This document shows positions 8,437 through 17,407 of a DNA stretch of 59,986 bases, in pieces. The position numbers and the translations under genes are program-made. Each line of letters starts with the position of its first letter. The first letter of the stretch is position 1. This stretch comes from Planctomycetaceae bacterium (lineage in GTDB: Bacteria; Planctomycetota; Planctomycetia; Pirellulales; Pirellulaceae): positions 1 to 59,986 of the forward strand of contig PKCN01000007.1 of assembly GCA_002862205.1 (NCBI GenBank), read 5' to 3'. The notes beneath the pieces are model-generated. The model saw nothing but the letters and a program-made list of their open reading frames with translations. It did not search any database and was not told the origin of the DNA.

Positions 8437-8499
8437 TGATACTTCAATTGTAGACGGAAAGGTTGCTGTTGCGACATGACTGTAGCTGCTTTGGAATTT

Positions 8500-9054
8500 C
8501 TATCGTTCGATTGAGTTTTCCAGAATTGATTCGATGCGAATCAGAGAGTCTCTGATTTCCCTCAGCAGAGTATTTCCCGTCACGAGTTCATTTTCATGGG
8601 GGGGCATCGGTTGACTACCCGACGGCTTATGCCCAGCTTGGACTTCACGCTGATTCAAGACCGCTTCGCGAAACTCCGGTGCTCTGGTAATTCCTGTGAG
8701 TGAGACCAGCGATCCGACCCCTGATTGTCCGGCGGTCTCGACGGTCAATGTGTGCAGGTTGAAAGATCGCATGATCGGTCCTTGAACCATTCCCATGTCG
8801 GTTATTTTCTCCAGTGGAATCGTCTTTTCAACTCGAACAAAGATCCCCTTGCGCACCTTCAGTGCTTTGTCGGTCAAGACGCACTCCATGCCATCGAGAT
8901 AACGTTTTGTGCAAATGAGTCCGATTGGGAACCACAGCAGCAACAGTGGGATGCCAACGATCGTGGCCGTCAACACCATCGCACCGCTGAGCAGCCAGTA
9001 GAAACAGACTTTTGGATTGAAATCTGCTTTGAGGATGGTGTTTTCTGATGACAT
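8500..9054 (-). CDS. Membrane protein with a bacterial PH (YdbS/DUF304-type) domain
   Basis: 184 residues from the ATG at 9054 (MSSENTILKADFNPKV); a longer frame to 9135 adds a non-conserved N-terminus. Two close hydrophobic segments (CFYWLLSGAMVLTATIVGI and LLLLWFPIGL) form a hairpin in the membrane. They are followed by the bacterial PH core: YLDGMECVLTDKALKVRKGIF, then the VEKTIPLEKITDMGM strand-turn typical of bPH2 proteins. A charged tail with a predicted amphipathic helix (LLREIRDSLIRIESILENS) ends the protein. The function of this widespread family is unclear. A 24-bp tandem repeat lies upstream. Confidence 0.8.
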   Translation of the reverse strand: MSSENTILKADFNPKVCFYWLLSGAMVLTATIVGIPLLLLWFPIGLICTKRYLDGMECVLTDKALKVRKGIFVRVEKTIPLEKITDMGMVQGPIMRSFNLHTLTVETAGQSGVGSLVSLTGITRAPEFREAVLNQREVQAGHKPSGSQPMPPHENELVTGNTLLREIRDSLIRIESILENSIER

Positions 9055-9135
9055 GATTGTTGATTGATGGGGAGAGGTGAATCGCTTTGAAGCGTTGAGT
9101 AGGCCGTCGCTGGGTTTTGAATTCTTCAACGACAT

Positions 9136-9510
9136 GATAGGGCCAGATGACGAATGATGTTCTGGAGATCAAAAGATGTTCGCATTCGCCGAATTGTGCA
9201 TGAGAGTTGTGGCTGACAACGGTTTGTCAGTAATCTCGATGGTAAGTTTGCCAGTAATCTCGATGGTAGGTTTGCCAGTAATCTCGCTGGTAAGCAGGGT
9301 AGCAGGACTGGGATTTGCCTTCCTTTGCAGCCGAGTGAGGGATCCCGCATTGTGAAGATGTTTGCGGGCGGCGCAAGAAACGTGCTGATCACCAGCATTC
9401 TTGAATTCGAGATCGAGGTGGAAAACTTGGTGTTCAGAGAAGTCTTTTAAACTGAATTCTTTTAAACTGAGGTTGCTGCGAATTGAGGGCCAAGATTAAT
9501 TAGAGGGTTC
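9136..9510. other. Divergent intergenic region with tandem repeats
   Basis: About 375 bases between the PH-domain gene (minus) and the glycosyltransferase (plus). It holds a 24-bp x 3 repeat (separate entry) and a second short duplication at about 9443-9471, where CTTTTAAACTGA occurs twice 15-16 bases apart. A minus-strand frame through this region is only a translation of the repeat. Promoters for both flanking genes should lie here, but none was recognised. Confidence 0.5.
9223..9294. repeat. 24-bp tandem repeat, 3 copies
   Basis: Copies at 9223-9246, 9247-9270 and 9271-9294 share the core GCCAGTAATCTCG, with one or two differences each. Intergenic, upstream of both flanking genes. Confidence 0.9.
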
Positions 9511-10890
9511 TTGAGACAGGCAAGAGTGCTATCCCGCAATTCAAGAGTAATCACAGGTTTGTTCTCGCAGCGAAAAGATCGAGCGTTGAGCGTCGATATG
9601 CTCAATACAGCCACGTCTGGGGGAGCAGCGGTGGCAGCAGATCGTCTACACCGGGGATTGCTAGCATTAGGTGCTGAGAGTCGCTTGTGGCACAAGCCGT
9701 TGCGAAGCGGCGAGGTCGGGGACGGGTTTTCGGGGCAGCCGTTGGACTTGGCAGAACCACGCTGGCAGCACCCGATCAGGACTCTGGCTACCAGGTTTCG
9801 TGATCGTCATGCGTTCAAGGGGCGGCCTTCGGGGTTTGAGCTTTACACCACACCTTGGCGAGGATCTGCGACTCCATTTGACGGGTCGAGATTGCGAGGT
9901 GATGTTCTCCATTTGCACTGGGTGAATCGCTGGTTGGATTGGAAGAGTTTTTTCGGGAGCCTGCCCGCACGACATCCGGTGGTGTGGACGCTTCACGATA
10001 TGAATCCAATCACGGGTGGCTGCCATCATGCGGACCGCTGCGATGCATTTCGCTCTGGTTGTGGGAACTGTCCGCAGCTTGCCGAACGAAGAAGCGGTGC
10101 GAGTGATATATCACGAAGGGGATTTGATCTCAAACGCATGGCATACGGGGATCAGAACTTACACATTGTGACACCAAGTCAGTGGTTGGAACATCATGCA
10201 CGCGCGAGTTTACTTACGGAGGGTGCGACGGTTCAAACCATTTACAATGGCTTGGACGTGCAGGAATTTAAGCCTCGCGACCGGAGTTTATGCCGGCGGG
10301 AATTGGGGTTACCTGCTGACGTTACGGTGATTGCTTTTGGCGCGGCTTCTTTGGGGAACCGCCGCAAGGGCGCACACGAATTTTATCAAGCGATATCATT
10401 ATTACCTGATCCATCGAAGGTCGTTTGCCTGGGTTTTGGTGATCCATCAGGGATACCATCGAATGATCGACTACCCGAGGTTCGCTCAACCGGGTTTCTA
10501 CGAACATCGGAAGAATTAGCCAGGGTGTATTCGGCATCTGACTTCTTTGTCATGCCATCGCTGGGTGAGAATATGCCGCAAACCGTTGTTGAGGCGATGG
10601 CCTGCGGCATACCCACCGTTGCCTTTTCGGTGGGTGGTATTCCGGAGATTGTGCAGCCGGGAAAGACAGGTTTGCTGGCGACTTTGCAGGATTGTGAGGG
10701 ACTGTCGCAGCAAATTCAGTGGATGATCGATCATCCACTGGAGCGAAAGGCAATGGGATCTCGGAGTCGTAAGCTCGTTTGTGACGAATTTGATCTGGAC
10801 CGTCAGACAGAGAAATACTTACGTTTGTATGATCAAGTGAGGCAAAGTGGGGGTTCGGCAACACATCCGAAATTGCTCCGCAGCGCATGA
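9511..10890 (+). CDS. GT4-family glycosyltransferase (retaining, GT-B fold)
   Basis: Up to 459 residues. The N-terminal GT-B domain begins with MLNTATSGGAAVAADRLHRG, the donor-site start typical of wca-type GT4 enzymes. 'VVWTLHDMNPITGGCHH' and a Cys-containing insert with 'CGNCPQL' follow, as is common in this subfamily. The C-terminal domain has SDFFVMPSLGENMPQTVVEAMACGIPTVAF, carrying the E-x7-E motif that binds the nucleotide sugar. Such enzymes add sugars to exopolysaccharide or lipid-linked glycans at the cytoplasmic membrane. The start is uncertain: TTG at 9511, TTG at 9586 and ATG at 9598 are possible, and the first strand of the fold needs at least a few residues before the ATG at 9598. 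It probably works with the next glycosyltransferase, 155 bases downstream. Confidence 0.88.
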   Translation: MRQARVLSRNSRVITGLFSQRKDRALSVDMLNTATSGGAAVAADRLHRGLLALGAESRLWHKPLRSGEVGDGFSGQPLDLAEPRWQHPIRTLATRFRDRHAFKGRPSGFELYTTPWRGSATPFDGSRLRGDVLHLHWVNRWLDWKSFFGSLPARHPVVWTLHDMNPITGGCHHADRCDAFRSGCGNCPQLAERRSGASDISRRGFDLKRMAYGDQNLHIVTPSQWLEHHARASLLTEGATVQTIYNGLDVQEFKPRDRSLCRRELGLPADVTVIAFGAASLGNRRKGAHEFYQAISLLPDPSKVVCLGFGDPSGIPSNDRLPEVRSTGFLRTSEELARVYSASDFFVMPSLGENMPQTVVEAMACGIPTVAFSVGGIPEIVQPGKTGLLATLQDCEGLSQQIQWMIDHPLERKAMGSRSRKLVCDEFDLDRQTEKYLRLYDQVRQSGGSATHPKLLRSA

Positions 10891-11045
10891 TATAGCCAGC
10901 GAACAATAATCGCGTGATCGCAGCGGATGATATTTGTCGGCTGTTGGTAAGTCATTCGATTCATGTCTCTACCGGAATGGTTTGAGGCGGTGATTCGACA
11001 ATCTGGTATTAAAAGATTCACGACCTGAAACAGAAAGTCCACGGA

Positions 11046-12002
11046 ATGCGGATCACGGACTGCCAGTCATCGCTCGATACGCCGGTGGCGATGTTCATAT
11101 TCAATCGTCCTGAGGTAACGAGTCGGGTTTTTGCCGAGATTCGACGCGCCCGCCCGCGGCAGCTATTCATCATTGGAGATGGAGCCAGGTGTGATCGTGC
11201 TGGTGAGCAGGAGCAGGTCGCCTTGACCCGTGAGGCAGCCACGCGTGTTGACTGGACATGCGACGTAAAAACACTTTTTGCTGATCAAAATATGGGTTGC
11301 AAACCGCGTGTTTCGAGTGGATTGAGGTGGGTCTTTGAACAGGTAGAAGACGCAATCATTCTTGAGGATGACTGCTTGCCGCATCCAAGTTTCTTTAGCT
11401 ACTGTCAGCAACTGTTGGATCGCTATCGTGACGATGAGCGAGTCGGCGCGATCAGTGGAAATAACTTCCAGAACGGTATCAGTCGGACACCCCATAGCTA
11501 CTACTTTTCAAAGTATTTTCATTGTTGGGGTTGGGCGTCCTGGCGACGCACGTGGGAAAATTTTGATTTGAATTTTCGAACCTGGCCAGCGTTTCGCGAT
11601 CAGGCCGGGTTGTCGACCGTTGCTGATTCAGCAACCGAGTCGTGGTACTGGACACGTTTATTCAACCAGCAGCATGCAGGCAGTACGACTGTCAGCAGTT
11701 GGGCTTATCCATGGTTGTACAGTGCGTGGGCTCAGAACGCGCTCACCATCCTTCCGGACGTCAATCTGATCAGTAACATTGGATTTTCCGGTGGAGGTAC
11801 GCACTGCACTGACTCGGATTCCAAGTTTGCAAATCTTGCGGTCCACGACATTGGCCCGCTGGATCATCCTGAGACCGTCTTTCGTTCTGTTGAAGCCGAT
11901 AAATATACCTTTGGCCGCAATTATTACCGTGACTCGATTTCTCGCCGAGCCCGTCGCATGTGCCGCCAAATGTTTTCAGGTGCCGGTACAGCAGCGGCTT
12001 GA
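11046..12002 (+). CDS. GT-A type glycosyltransferase, HlpA-like
   Basis: 318 residues. The N-terminus (TPVAMFIFNRPEVTSRVFAEI) and ILEDDCLPHPSFFSYC (the acidic D-D motif, about residue 104) are those of nucleotide-diphospho-sugar transferases of the GT2-like group. The conserved YYFSKYFHCWGWASWRRTW segment (about residues 150-170) is the signature of proteins labelled 'hemolysin-like HlpA' in planctomycetes and cyanobacteria, despite no evidence that they lyse cells. No membrane segment. It follows the GT4 gene on the same strand, so a joint role in a surface polysaccharide is likely. The ATG at 11046 is the only good start. Confidence 0.83.
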   Translation: MRITDCQSSLDTPVAMFIFNRPEVTSRVFAEIRRARPRQLFIIGDGARCDRAGEQEQVALTREAATRVDWTCDVKTLFADQNMGCKPRVSSGLRWVFEQVEDAIILEDDCLPHPSFFSYCQQLLDRYRDDERVGAISGNNFQNGISRTPHSYYFSKYFHCWGWASWRRTWENFDLNFRTWPAFRDQAGLSTVADSATESWYWTRLFNQQHAGSTTVSSWAYPWLYSAWAQNALTILPDVNLISNIGFSGGGTHCTDSDSKFANLAVHDIGPLDHPETVFRSVEADKYTFGRNYYRDSISRRARRMCRQMFSGAGTAAA

Positions 12003-12138
12003 GCAGAGGATGTTTTCATCATGGCCTCAGGGATCGGGATTGCGCGGAGTTCTACTTGGCGCAACACGATGGCAAAAAAAATGGGCCAGCTATTTGCCGA
12101 AGTGATGGGTGCTGAAGTGATGGGTCACATTCGCCCAA

Positions 12139-15100
12139 CTAGTGTTTTTGGAACGCTTCTGCGTCCAGCCATTGGGTCATGGTATTGAACACGTCGTGTG
12201 CGTTGATGATGTGGTGGGCAGAGAAAAGAAGGTGTTTTTTTCGGGTGCTACCCAAGTCTGCGAACATCGGTTTTTGAGATGTTTCGACAGGGAACACCTG
12301 ATCTGAGGTTCCATTCATCATCAGGATTGGCTGTTTGACTTCGGGCGTGAAGTGAAAAGCCTGAATTTCCGGACGGGTTTTGTGCCACTTTGTATATCCT
12401 CCCGAAAGCAACACCGCTACCTGATAACGGGTATCAGTGGCTAGGGCCATGGGGCCTCTTAGAGCCCCATTACTTAGACCAAAGTAGACGAGTCGTTTGG
12501 GGTCAACATCTTTGCGTGTCAGCAGATAGTCGACTACCCGTGAGCCATCTTTGGTAACCGCGATGTAGTCATCCCTTGCCCGAATGGGTGTGTTGTTGAA
12601 CTGCTGACCCAGAGTACTTCCCGACCATCTTTCGTAAGTGCCTTGATAGACAGGGAAGCAGACAATCCTGCCGCTGTCTGCGAGTCGTTTGAGCAAACCC
12701 ACGTGGGGCTCGGTTTCGAGTTTGAGTTCCCGACCATTTTCCCAGGCCGTGACCCCAGGAACAAAGATAATGGTCTCCATTCTTCCTGGATTATCATTGG
12801 GGATTAGCAGATGCACCTTGAACCGTTCGTTGTTGTAGGCCGTGGTGACCTCAACCACATCGTGACGAAATCGGTTATTCATGCCATTGCTGGGAGTCGC
12901 TGATTGAATGATTGGGTCAAGTGGTAAATCATGGTCATAAAGATACATCGCTTGAAGCCTTTGAAACGGTTCACGCTCTGGGCCCAGGTCAAGGCTTTTT
13001 GGTTTCGCCACGGTTGCCAGCACTTCTGCCGAGGGTGCTGATCCTTGCGGATATCGAACGCATCGGAACCCGTTTTTCAGACTGCGATCCCACGGAGAAG
13101 TGCTGAATGATTCACTGAATGTGTAGTGGGGTGCGTCCCAGTCGCCTCCGAGGTTGTAGCGTTTGCCTTGAGCGTCGGCGGTCTGACACCATTCGCGTAC
13201 ATTGCCAGCCAAATCGAGTGCGTCGAAGCGTCCGACGCCGATCATTGCTCCGCATGGCATGGGGCCCGCGCTGAGAAAATTGCCTGCTGCCGCCATGATC
13301 CCTGGTTGGTCTGAGTCGGCGGCCCATTTCCAGTGATGCAGAGTCGGCAAGTGTTTGGAGCGGAATTTGGCATAAGCACACGCCTCATACCAACTGACAC
13401 CAGCCACGGGGTAGTTGGCATGTTCCTTGGGATAGTGCCCGTCTTTCCAGCTGGCTGGGCCGGGTTGCCCCGTCGGGTCAACGAATGAGTCCATCGCTTG
13501 TTGCCATGGAATGGTTTCATCACTTCGTTCGAAACGAATTCCTTTCCAGAATGAGGGATCCTGATATCCCCCTGCATCGACAAACAGCTGGAAATCCTCA
13601 TTTGAAACTTCGAGTCGGTCGATCCAGAATTCTCCTACGGTTACCTCATGATCATGTTCTTGATCATATTCTTGGCCATGGATCCACACCATTCCTTTGA
13701 GTTGATCTTCATTGGAGACAAGGTAGTTGCAGGCAGATGTATCAAATGCTTGCGGTACTTTCAGTTGAAAGTCACGTGAGACATAGCCAGGCTTTTCAAA
13801 GCGTATCCGGATGGGTCCTCCTGGCAGTTCAATATGCGTGAGCGGCGTCACACCAAGCGTTATCCACTGATTTTTTTCAGATGCAGCATCACGAATTTTG
13901 ATACTCGTTCCGATGGGAAGTTTGTCGAAACTGGTGGTCAGCATGAGGTCATTCATGATTTCTTCGAATGAGTCATCTGCCTTGATTCGAGGCTCGAGCG
14001 ATTGCATCATTTGATATGCAGCAACTGGCTGCTGATCGTTAATCAGATCCAGGATTTGTGGAATCACAATCTCTCGTGCTTCTCGAAGTTGCATCGCCTG
14101 ATGGCGCGTTCTTTCCAGTTCATTGGAGGTTTCTGCGAGCTGCAATTCCTTGGTGCGACGAGCGGTGTTTTCGACGTAAATCACAAGACTCGTCAGCGAC
14201 AAAAAAACGAGCAACACCAAAGTCACGGCACCTGTGAGAACCTGATATTTGTGTCTGCGGACAAATAAACTGGTTTTTCGGAGGAGCGAGGGTGCGCGCG
14301 CTTGGATGGGCAGGTTATTCCGGAATCTTTGGATGTCGTCCGAGAATGACTTGGCTGTCGCGTAGCGATCATCAGGATCTTTTTCCAATGATTTTGCCAC
14401 AATCCAGTCCAGTTCGTGTTCCATGTGCTGAATCAGGGCGACAGGTGTTGTGCGTCGATTGTCTGAAATGCGATTCAGTTTGTCCGAAGTCTGGAGACTC
14501 CGACTCATCCATCGCGGGATCCTCTCGCGAGTGACGGCCAGATGTTCTTCGAGAATTTTCGCGGCATCAAACTCGGATGCCAGAGGAATTTGACCACTCA
14601 CAAGTTCATGTAAAATTGCACCCAATGCGTAGATGTCAGATCGGGTATCTACATCTCGTTGAGTCGCGCAGGCCTGCTCGGGACTCATGTACTGCAAGGT
14701 CCCGATGATTTGATCTGCTTGCGTGATCGGATTTTCAGTGTCCGAGTCGCTGCCATGCGACTTTGCGACACCAAAGTCGATAATCTTTGGAACTGGTTCA
14801 TGATTGCATTCCGTGATCAGGATATTTGAGGGTTTCAGATCACGATGAATGATTCCTCGGTAGTGTGCATGCTGCACTCCATCACAGACTTGCTGAAACA
14901 GTTCAAGTCGTGCGTCAATTGGCAGTTGATGATCATCGCAGTAACGCGTGATTTTTATTCCATCGATCCACTCCATCGCAACGAAGGGTTGACCATTGAG
15001 GTTTGATCCCGCGGCGTAGACAGACGCGATGTTTGGGTGGTGCAAGGTTGCCATGCAGTGGCGTTCAGCTTCAAAACGTTTCATCGCTTGCTCATCGAAC

Positions 15101-15444
15101 TGTGATGTTCTGAGCAGTTTCAAAGCCACTTTGCGGCGAATGGGTTCCAGTTGTTCTGCCAGATAGACAATTCCCATGCCACCTTCACCAATCTTTTTCA
15201 GAAAGGTGTAACCCGGGACCTGAGGCATGTCGGAATTGCGGAAATGAGAGGCTCCCGTCGATTCTTCGTCATGGGATGCATCGAGCAGCGAACATGGCTG
15301 CTGATCAGCGATCAGAAGGTTCTGTACCCTTATTCGTAACGTCGTATTGCTTCCACAGACCTGATCGAGATAGATCGATCTCAGGCTCTCTGATTCAATT
15401 TCCGCAGCAACACGGAAAATCTTTTCTTCGTCCAGTGTCGACAT
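12139..15444 (-). CDS. Ser/Thr protein kinase fused to PEGA, SUMF1-like and alpha/beta-hydrolase domains
   Basis: 1101 residues. The cytoplasmic kinase covers about 80-385: Gly loop IGEGGMG (85-91), VALK with Lys109, HRDLKPSN (200-207), DFG (223-225), and MSPEQA in the activation region. A single membrane segment follows (VLTGAVTLVLLVFLSLTSLVIYV, about residue 405), then a coiled coil. Outside the membrane come a PEGA-like domain (GTSIKIRDA...IRIRFEKPGYVSRDFQLKVP), a formylglycine-generating-enzyme-like domain (FWIDRLEVSNEDFQLFVDAGG to GFRCVRYPQ) and a C-terminal hydrolase. The hydrolase has nucleophile motif FGLSNGALRG, a later Asp (MMNGTSDQVFP) and His (FSAHHIINAHDVF). The ECF sigma gene 113 bases upstream on the same strand is of the kinase-associated type. 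It probably senses something outside the cell and signals inward; the ligand is unknown. Confidence 0.9.
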   Translation of the reverse strand: MSTLDEEKIFRVAAEIESESLRSIYLDQVCGSNTTLRIRVQNLLIADQQPCSLLDASHDEESTGASHFRNSDMPQVPGYTFLKKIGEGGMGIVYLAEQLEPIRRKVALKLLRTSQFDEQAMKRFEAERHCMATLHHPNIASVYAAGSNLNGQPFVAMEWIDGIKITRYCDDHQLPIDARLELFQQVCDGVQHAHYRGIIHRDLKPSNILITECNHEPVPKIIDFGVAKSHGSDSDTENPITQADQIIGTLQYMSPEQACATQRDVDTRSDIYALGAILHELVSGQIPLASEFDAAKILEEHLAVTRERIPRWMSRSLQTSDKLNRISDNRRTTPVALIQHMEHELDWIVAKSLEKDPDDRYATAKSFSDDIQRFRNNLPIQARAPSLLRKTSLFVRRHKYQVLTGAVTLVLLVFLSLTSLVIYVENTARRTKELQLAETSNELERTRHQAMQLREAREIVIPQILDLINDQQPVAAYQMMQSLEPRIKADDSFEEIMNDLMLTTSFDKLPIGTSIKIRDAASEKNQWITLGVTPLTHIELPGGPIRIRFEKPGYVSRDFQLKVPQAFDTSACNYLVSNEDQLKGMVWIHGQEYDQEHDHEVTVGEFWIDRLEVSNEDFQLFVDAGGYQDPSFWKGIRFERSDETIPWQQAMDSFVDPTGQPGPASWKDGHYPKEHANYPVAGVSWYEACAYAKFRSKHLPTLHHWKWAADSDQPGIMAAAGNFLSAGPMPCGAMIGVGRFDALDLAGNVREWCQTADAQGKRYNLGGDWDAPHYTFSESFSTSPWDRSLKNGFRCVRYPQGSAPSAEVLATVAKPKSLDLGPEREPFQRLQAMYLYDHDLPLDPIIQSATPSNGMNNRFRHDVVEVTTAYNNERFKVHLLIPNDNPGRMETIIFVPGVTAWENGRELKLETEPHVGLLKRLADSGRIVCFPVYQGTYERWSGSTLGQQFNNTPIRARDDYIAVTKDGSRVVDYLLTRKDVDPKRLVYFGLSNGALRGPMALATDTRYQVAVLLSGGYTKWHKTRPEIQAFHFTPEVKQPILMMNGTSDQVFPVETSQKPMFADLGSTRKKHLLFSAHHIINAHDVFNTMTQWLDAEAFQKH

Positions 15445-15556
15445 GAGTCTATTCTCCCACTCGGTTCACCCTGGCTTTGGTGACCAGAAACCTTTCATGA
15501 CTAGAACCCAGTGCGATGAATGGCAGCCAATTCGTCAGTGAAAAATGGCGGAAAGC

Positions 15557-16174
15557 TCATTTAGTGTTGATGGCAGATGGGTTTCCATCCATTTTGATCT
15601 TCAACCATGCTCTGGCGTATCGCCAATCCTGATCAGCGGTTGAGGTTGAAATGCCTAGAACCTTGGCTGCCTCGCAGTTCGACAGGCCTGCAAAAAATCG
15701 CAGTTCCACCAGTTTGGCCTTTCTTGGATGAGCTTCAGCAAGCGCCGTTAACGCCTCATTGAGTGTCAAAAGCTCATTTGGGTTGGAGGTCAATTCCTGT
15801 TCGATCTCATGGCTGCTTACACGGTTGAATTCGCCTCCACCACGCAGAGATTTTTTTCTGCGGGCCTGCTCAATCAGGATTCTTCGCATCGCAGTTGAGG
15901 CTGCTCCGAAGAAATGACCTCGGCTGTTCCATTTCTGCTGATTGTCATTCTTGGTTAGTCTCAGGTACGCTTCATGAACCAAGGCGGTTGCTTGTAGCGT
16001 TTGACCGGCGGGTTCGGAAGCGAGCCTTGATTCAGCTAATTTTCTCAATTCCGAATATACCAGTGGCAGGAGATCGGCTGAGGCGTCAGGGGAGCCCTCC
16101 TGCACGTCTCTCAGAGCAGATTCAAACTGATCTTCTCGAGTCTGCTGTTCCGCTACTGGAATGGTGTCATGCAT
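15557..16174 (-). CDS. ECF-type sigma factor of the kinase-associated group
   Basis: 205 residues. Region 2 includes LLPLVYSELRKLAESRLASE and the LQATALVHEAYLRL helix. Region 4 has LAEAHPRKAKLVELRFFAGLSNCEAAKVLGISTSTADQDWRYARAWL. These patterns belong to the planctomycete ECF group that sits next to Ser/Thr kinase genes, and here the kinase fusion follows 113 bases downstream on the same strand, as expected. There is no classical anti-sigma gene, so activity is probably controlled by the kinase; that is inference from the family. A perfect 14-bp palindrome lies about 220 bases upstream. Confidence 0.9.
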   Translation of the reverse strand: MHDTIPVAEQQTREDQFESALRDVQEGSPDASADLLPLVYSELRKLAESRLASEPAGQTLQATALVHEAYLRLTKNDNQQKWNSRGHFFGAASTAMRRILIEQARRKKSLRGGGEFNRVSSHEIEQELTSNPNELLTLNEALTALAEAHPRKAKLVELRFFAGLSNCEAAKVLGISTSTADQDWRYARAWLKIKMDGNPSAINTK

Positions 16175-16637
16175 CAGTGACTCGTTAACAAGGGAGGTTC
16201 GCGGAGAGCGTCTGGGAGGCCGACCACTGAATTTTCATGTGCAGTGGGTTGAAACCAGGAGAGTACGATCGAAGATCGGATGATTGCCTAACACTGTAAC
16301 TGAAACGTGAACGGTTTGGAAATCATTTGCCCGGGTTCCGGATCGATCCTGACTGCAAATTTCCTGGCAGCTTTTTAGTGCAGTCCCTAATTACTGTCAT
16401 GACAGTGTTCCGACGAATTGAGCGAGGGAAAATGCAATCAACGGGATTCGTGGTTGTGGTGGTGGAAACCCTGGATGGAATGTGTGATGTTTCACTGCAT
16501 GTCATGTTGATCAAATTGCGTTGGGTATGATCGGCGAGGTATTGTCTCAGTAAGCCATGACCGTATCAAGCGATGCCAATGCATCGCCAGCTGCACCTAG
16601 CCATTGCATGAACCGCATGGTCTTGATTCACTTGGAA
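16175..16637. other. Intergenic region with a perfect palindrome
   Basis: About 460 bases between the ECF sigma gene and the next minus-strand gene, without a convincing reading frame. The only notable element is the palindrome at 16393-16406. Confidence 0.5.
16393..16406. promoter_or_regulatory. 14-bp palindrome, possible operator
   Basis: ACTGTCATGACAGT is a perfect inverted repeat with no spacer, about 220 bases upstream of the ECF sigma gene start. It has the size of a dimeric regulator site. No regulator is known, and the distance from the gene is long. Confidence 0.25.
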
Positions 16638-16979
16638 TCAGGTAGGCGTTTTCGTTTGGTGTTCGTGTGATTTTTTATTCATGGTCGTGGCCACATTCCT
16701 GATGTGCATGTGGTAACTGGCATTGCTCCCAAATGTGTTTTCATCCGCCTGTAGATACGTGTTGGTCATTGAAAAGTCTGGCCAGGAAGGTTTGCAGATC
16801 TCTGGGAGATAAAAGATGGCTTCAGGCAAATGCCAGCCGAGCCTTGCCGGAAATTCATGCTTTCTGCGGTGCGTGAATGTAGCTTTGCAATCGTCAGGAA
16901 TTTTTGGGAGGGTGCCGTCACGTGTTGCCAGGGGCGTGCATTTCTCATCGAAGCACAACGAAGCCACTGGACGCATCAC
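16638..16979 (-). CDS. Small hypothetical protein, translationally coupled to the gene before it
   Basis: Not recognised. 113 residues from GTG at 16979, or one less from the adjacent ATG at 16976. The start overlaps the stop of the upstream membrane-protein gene (GTGATG arrangement), which is the best argument that it is translated. The sequence has 'CFDEKCTPLATRDG', then 'HEFPARLGWHLPEAIFYLPEICKPSWPDFSM', reading like a small folded domain with several Pro and aromatic residues, and ends in a basic, His-containing tail. No signal peptide, membrane segment or catalytic motif is visible. The call rests mainly on the overlap. Confidence 0.42.
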   Translation of the reverse strand: MMRPVASLCFDEKCTPLATRDGTLPKIPDDCKATFTHRRKHEFPARLGWHLPEAIFYLPEICKPSWPDFSMTNTYLQADENTFGSNASYHMHIRNVATTMNKKSHEHQTKTPT

Positions 16980-17377
16980 TCTAATTCATTGCTATTGAGT
17001 TCTTGGCTTGGTCCACGGGGTAATGAAGACCACAAACCTGCTGCAATCATGGCACACGCGACCAACCCGATTCCAATCGAAACTGAAAAGGCGGTCGTTT
17101 GTTCGTAGCCGGATATCTCCTTATATCCGATCCAGGCTGAGACCAGGCCAAACGTGAACGGATAACTGAAGCACACGAGCGACCAATAAGATCTTTGCAC
17201 GGCAAAGAGGATGCCCAATCCCAAGGCCAACGGTACCATCACGACGATCTGCGGTCCGACCATCAGAATACTGCTGGCCGCGATGATGATGCTTAGAATA
17301 AGCACGGTGGCGGCCCTCATGAAACGGAAGTTTGCTGACTCCTGCGTTGGGGATTGTTGAGGGGAGTAGGGCGACAT
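16976..17377 (-). CDS. Four-segment small membrane protein
   Basis: 133 residues from the ATG at 17377 (MSPYSPQQSPTQ); an upstream ATG at 17407 adds ten residues. A Pro/Gln-rich N-terminus is followed by hydrophobic segments around ATVLILSIIIAASSILMVG, VVMVPLALGLGILFAV, YWSLVCFSYPFTFGLVSAWI and FSVSIGIGLVACAMIAAGLW. No charged residues or motifs point to transport or catalysis. Its stop overlaps the start of the next small gene, so the two are likely one operon. Function unknown. Confidence 0.65.
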   Translation of the reverse strand: MSPYSPQQSPTQESANFRFMRAATVLILSIIIAASSILMVGPQIVVMVPLALGLGILFAVQRSYWSLVCFSYPFTFGLVSAWIGYKEISGYEQTTAFSVSIGIGLVACAMIAAGLWSSLPRGPSQELNSNELE

Positions 17378-17407
17378 GTCAGTGGTCCAGATGACTTGCT
17401 TGTTCAC

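Noticed and set aside
12139-15444. True formylglycine-generating activity of the SUMF1-like domains in the window
   Set aside because: No sulfatase gene is nearby and most bacterial members of the superfamily have other or no catalytic function; only the fold is claimed.
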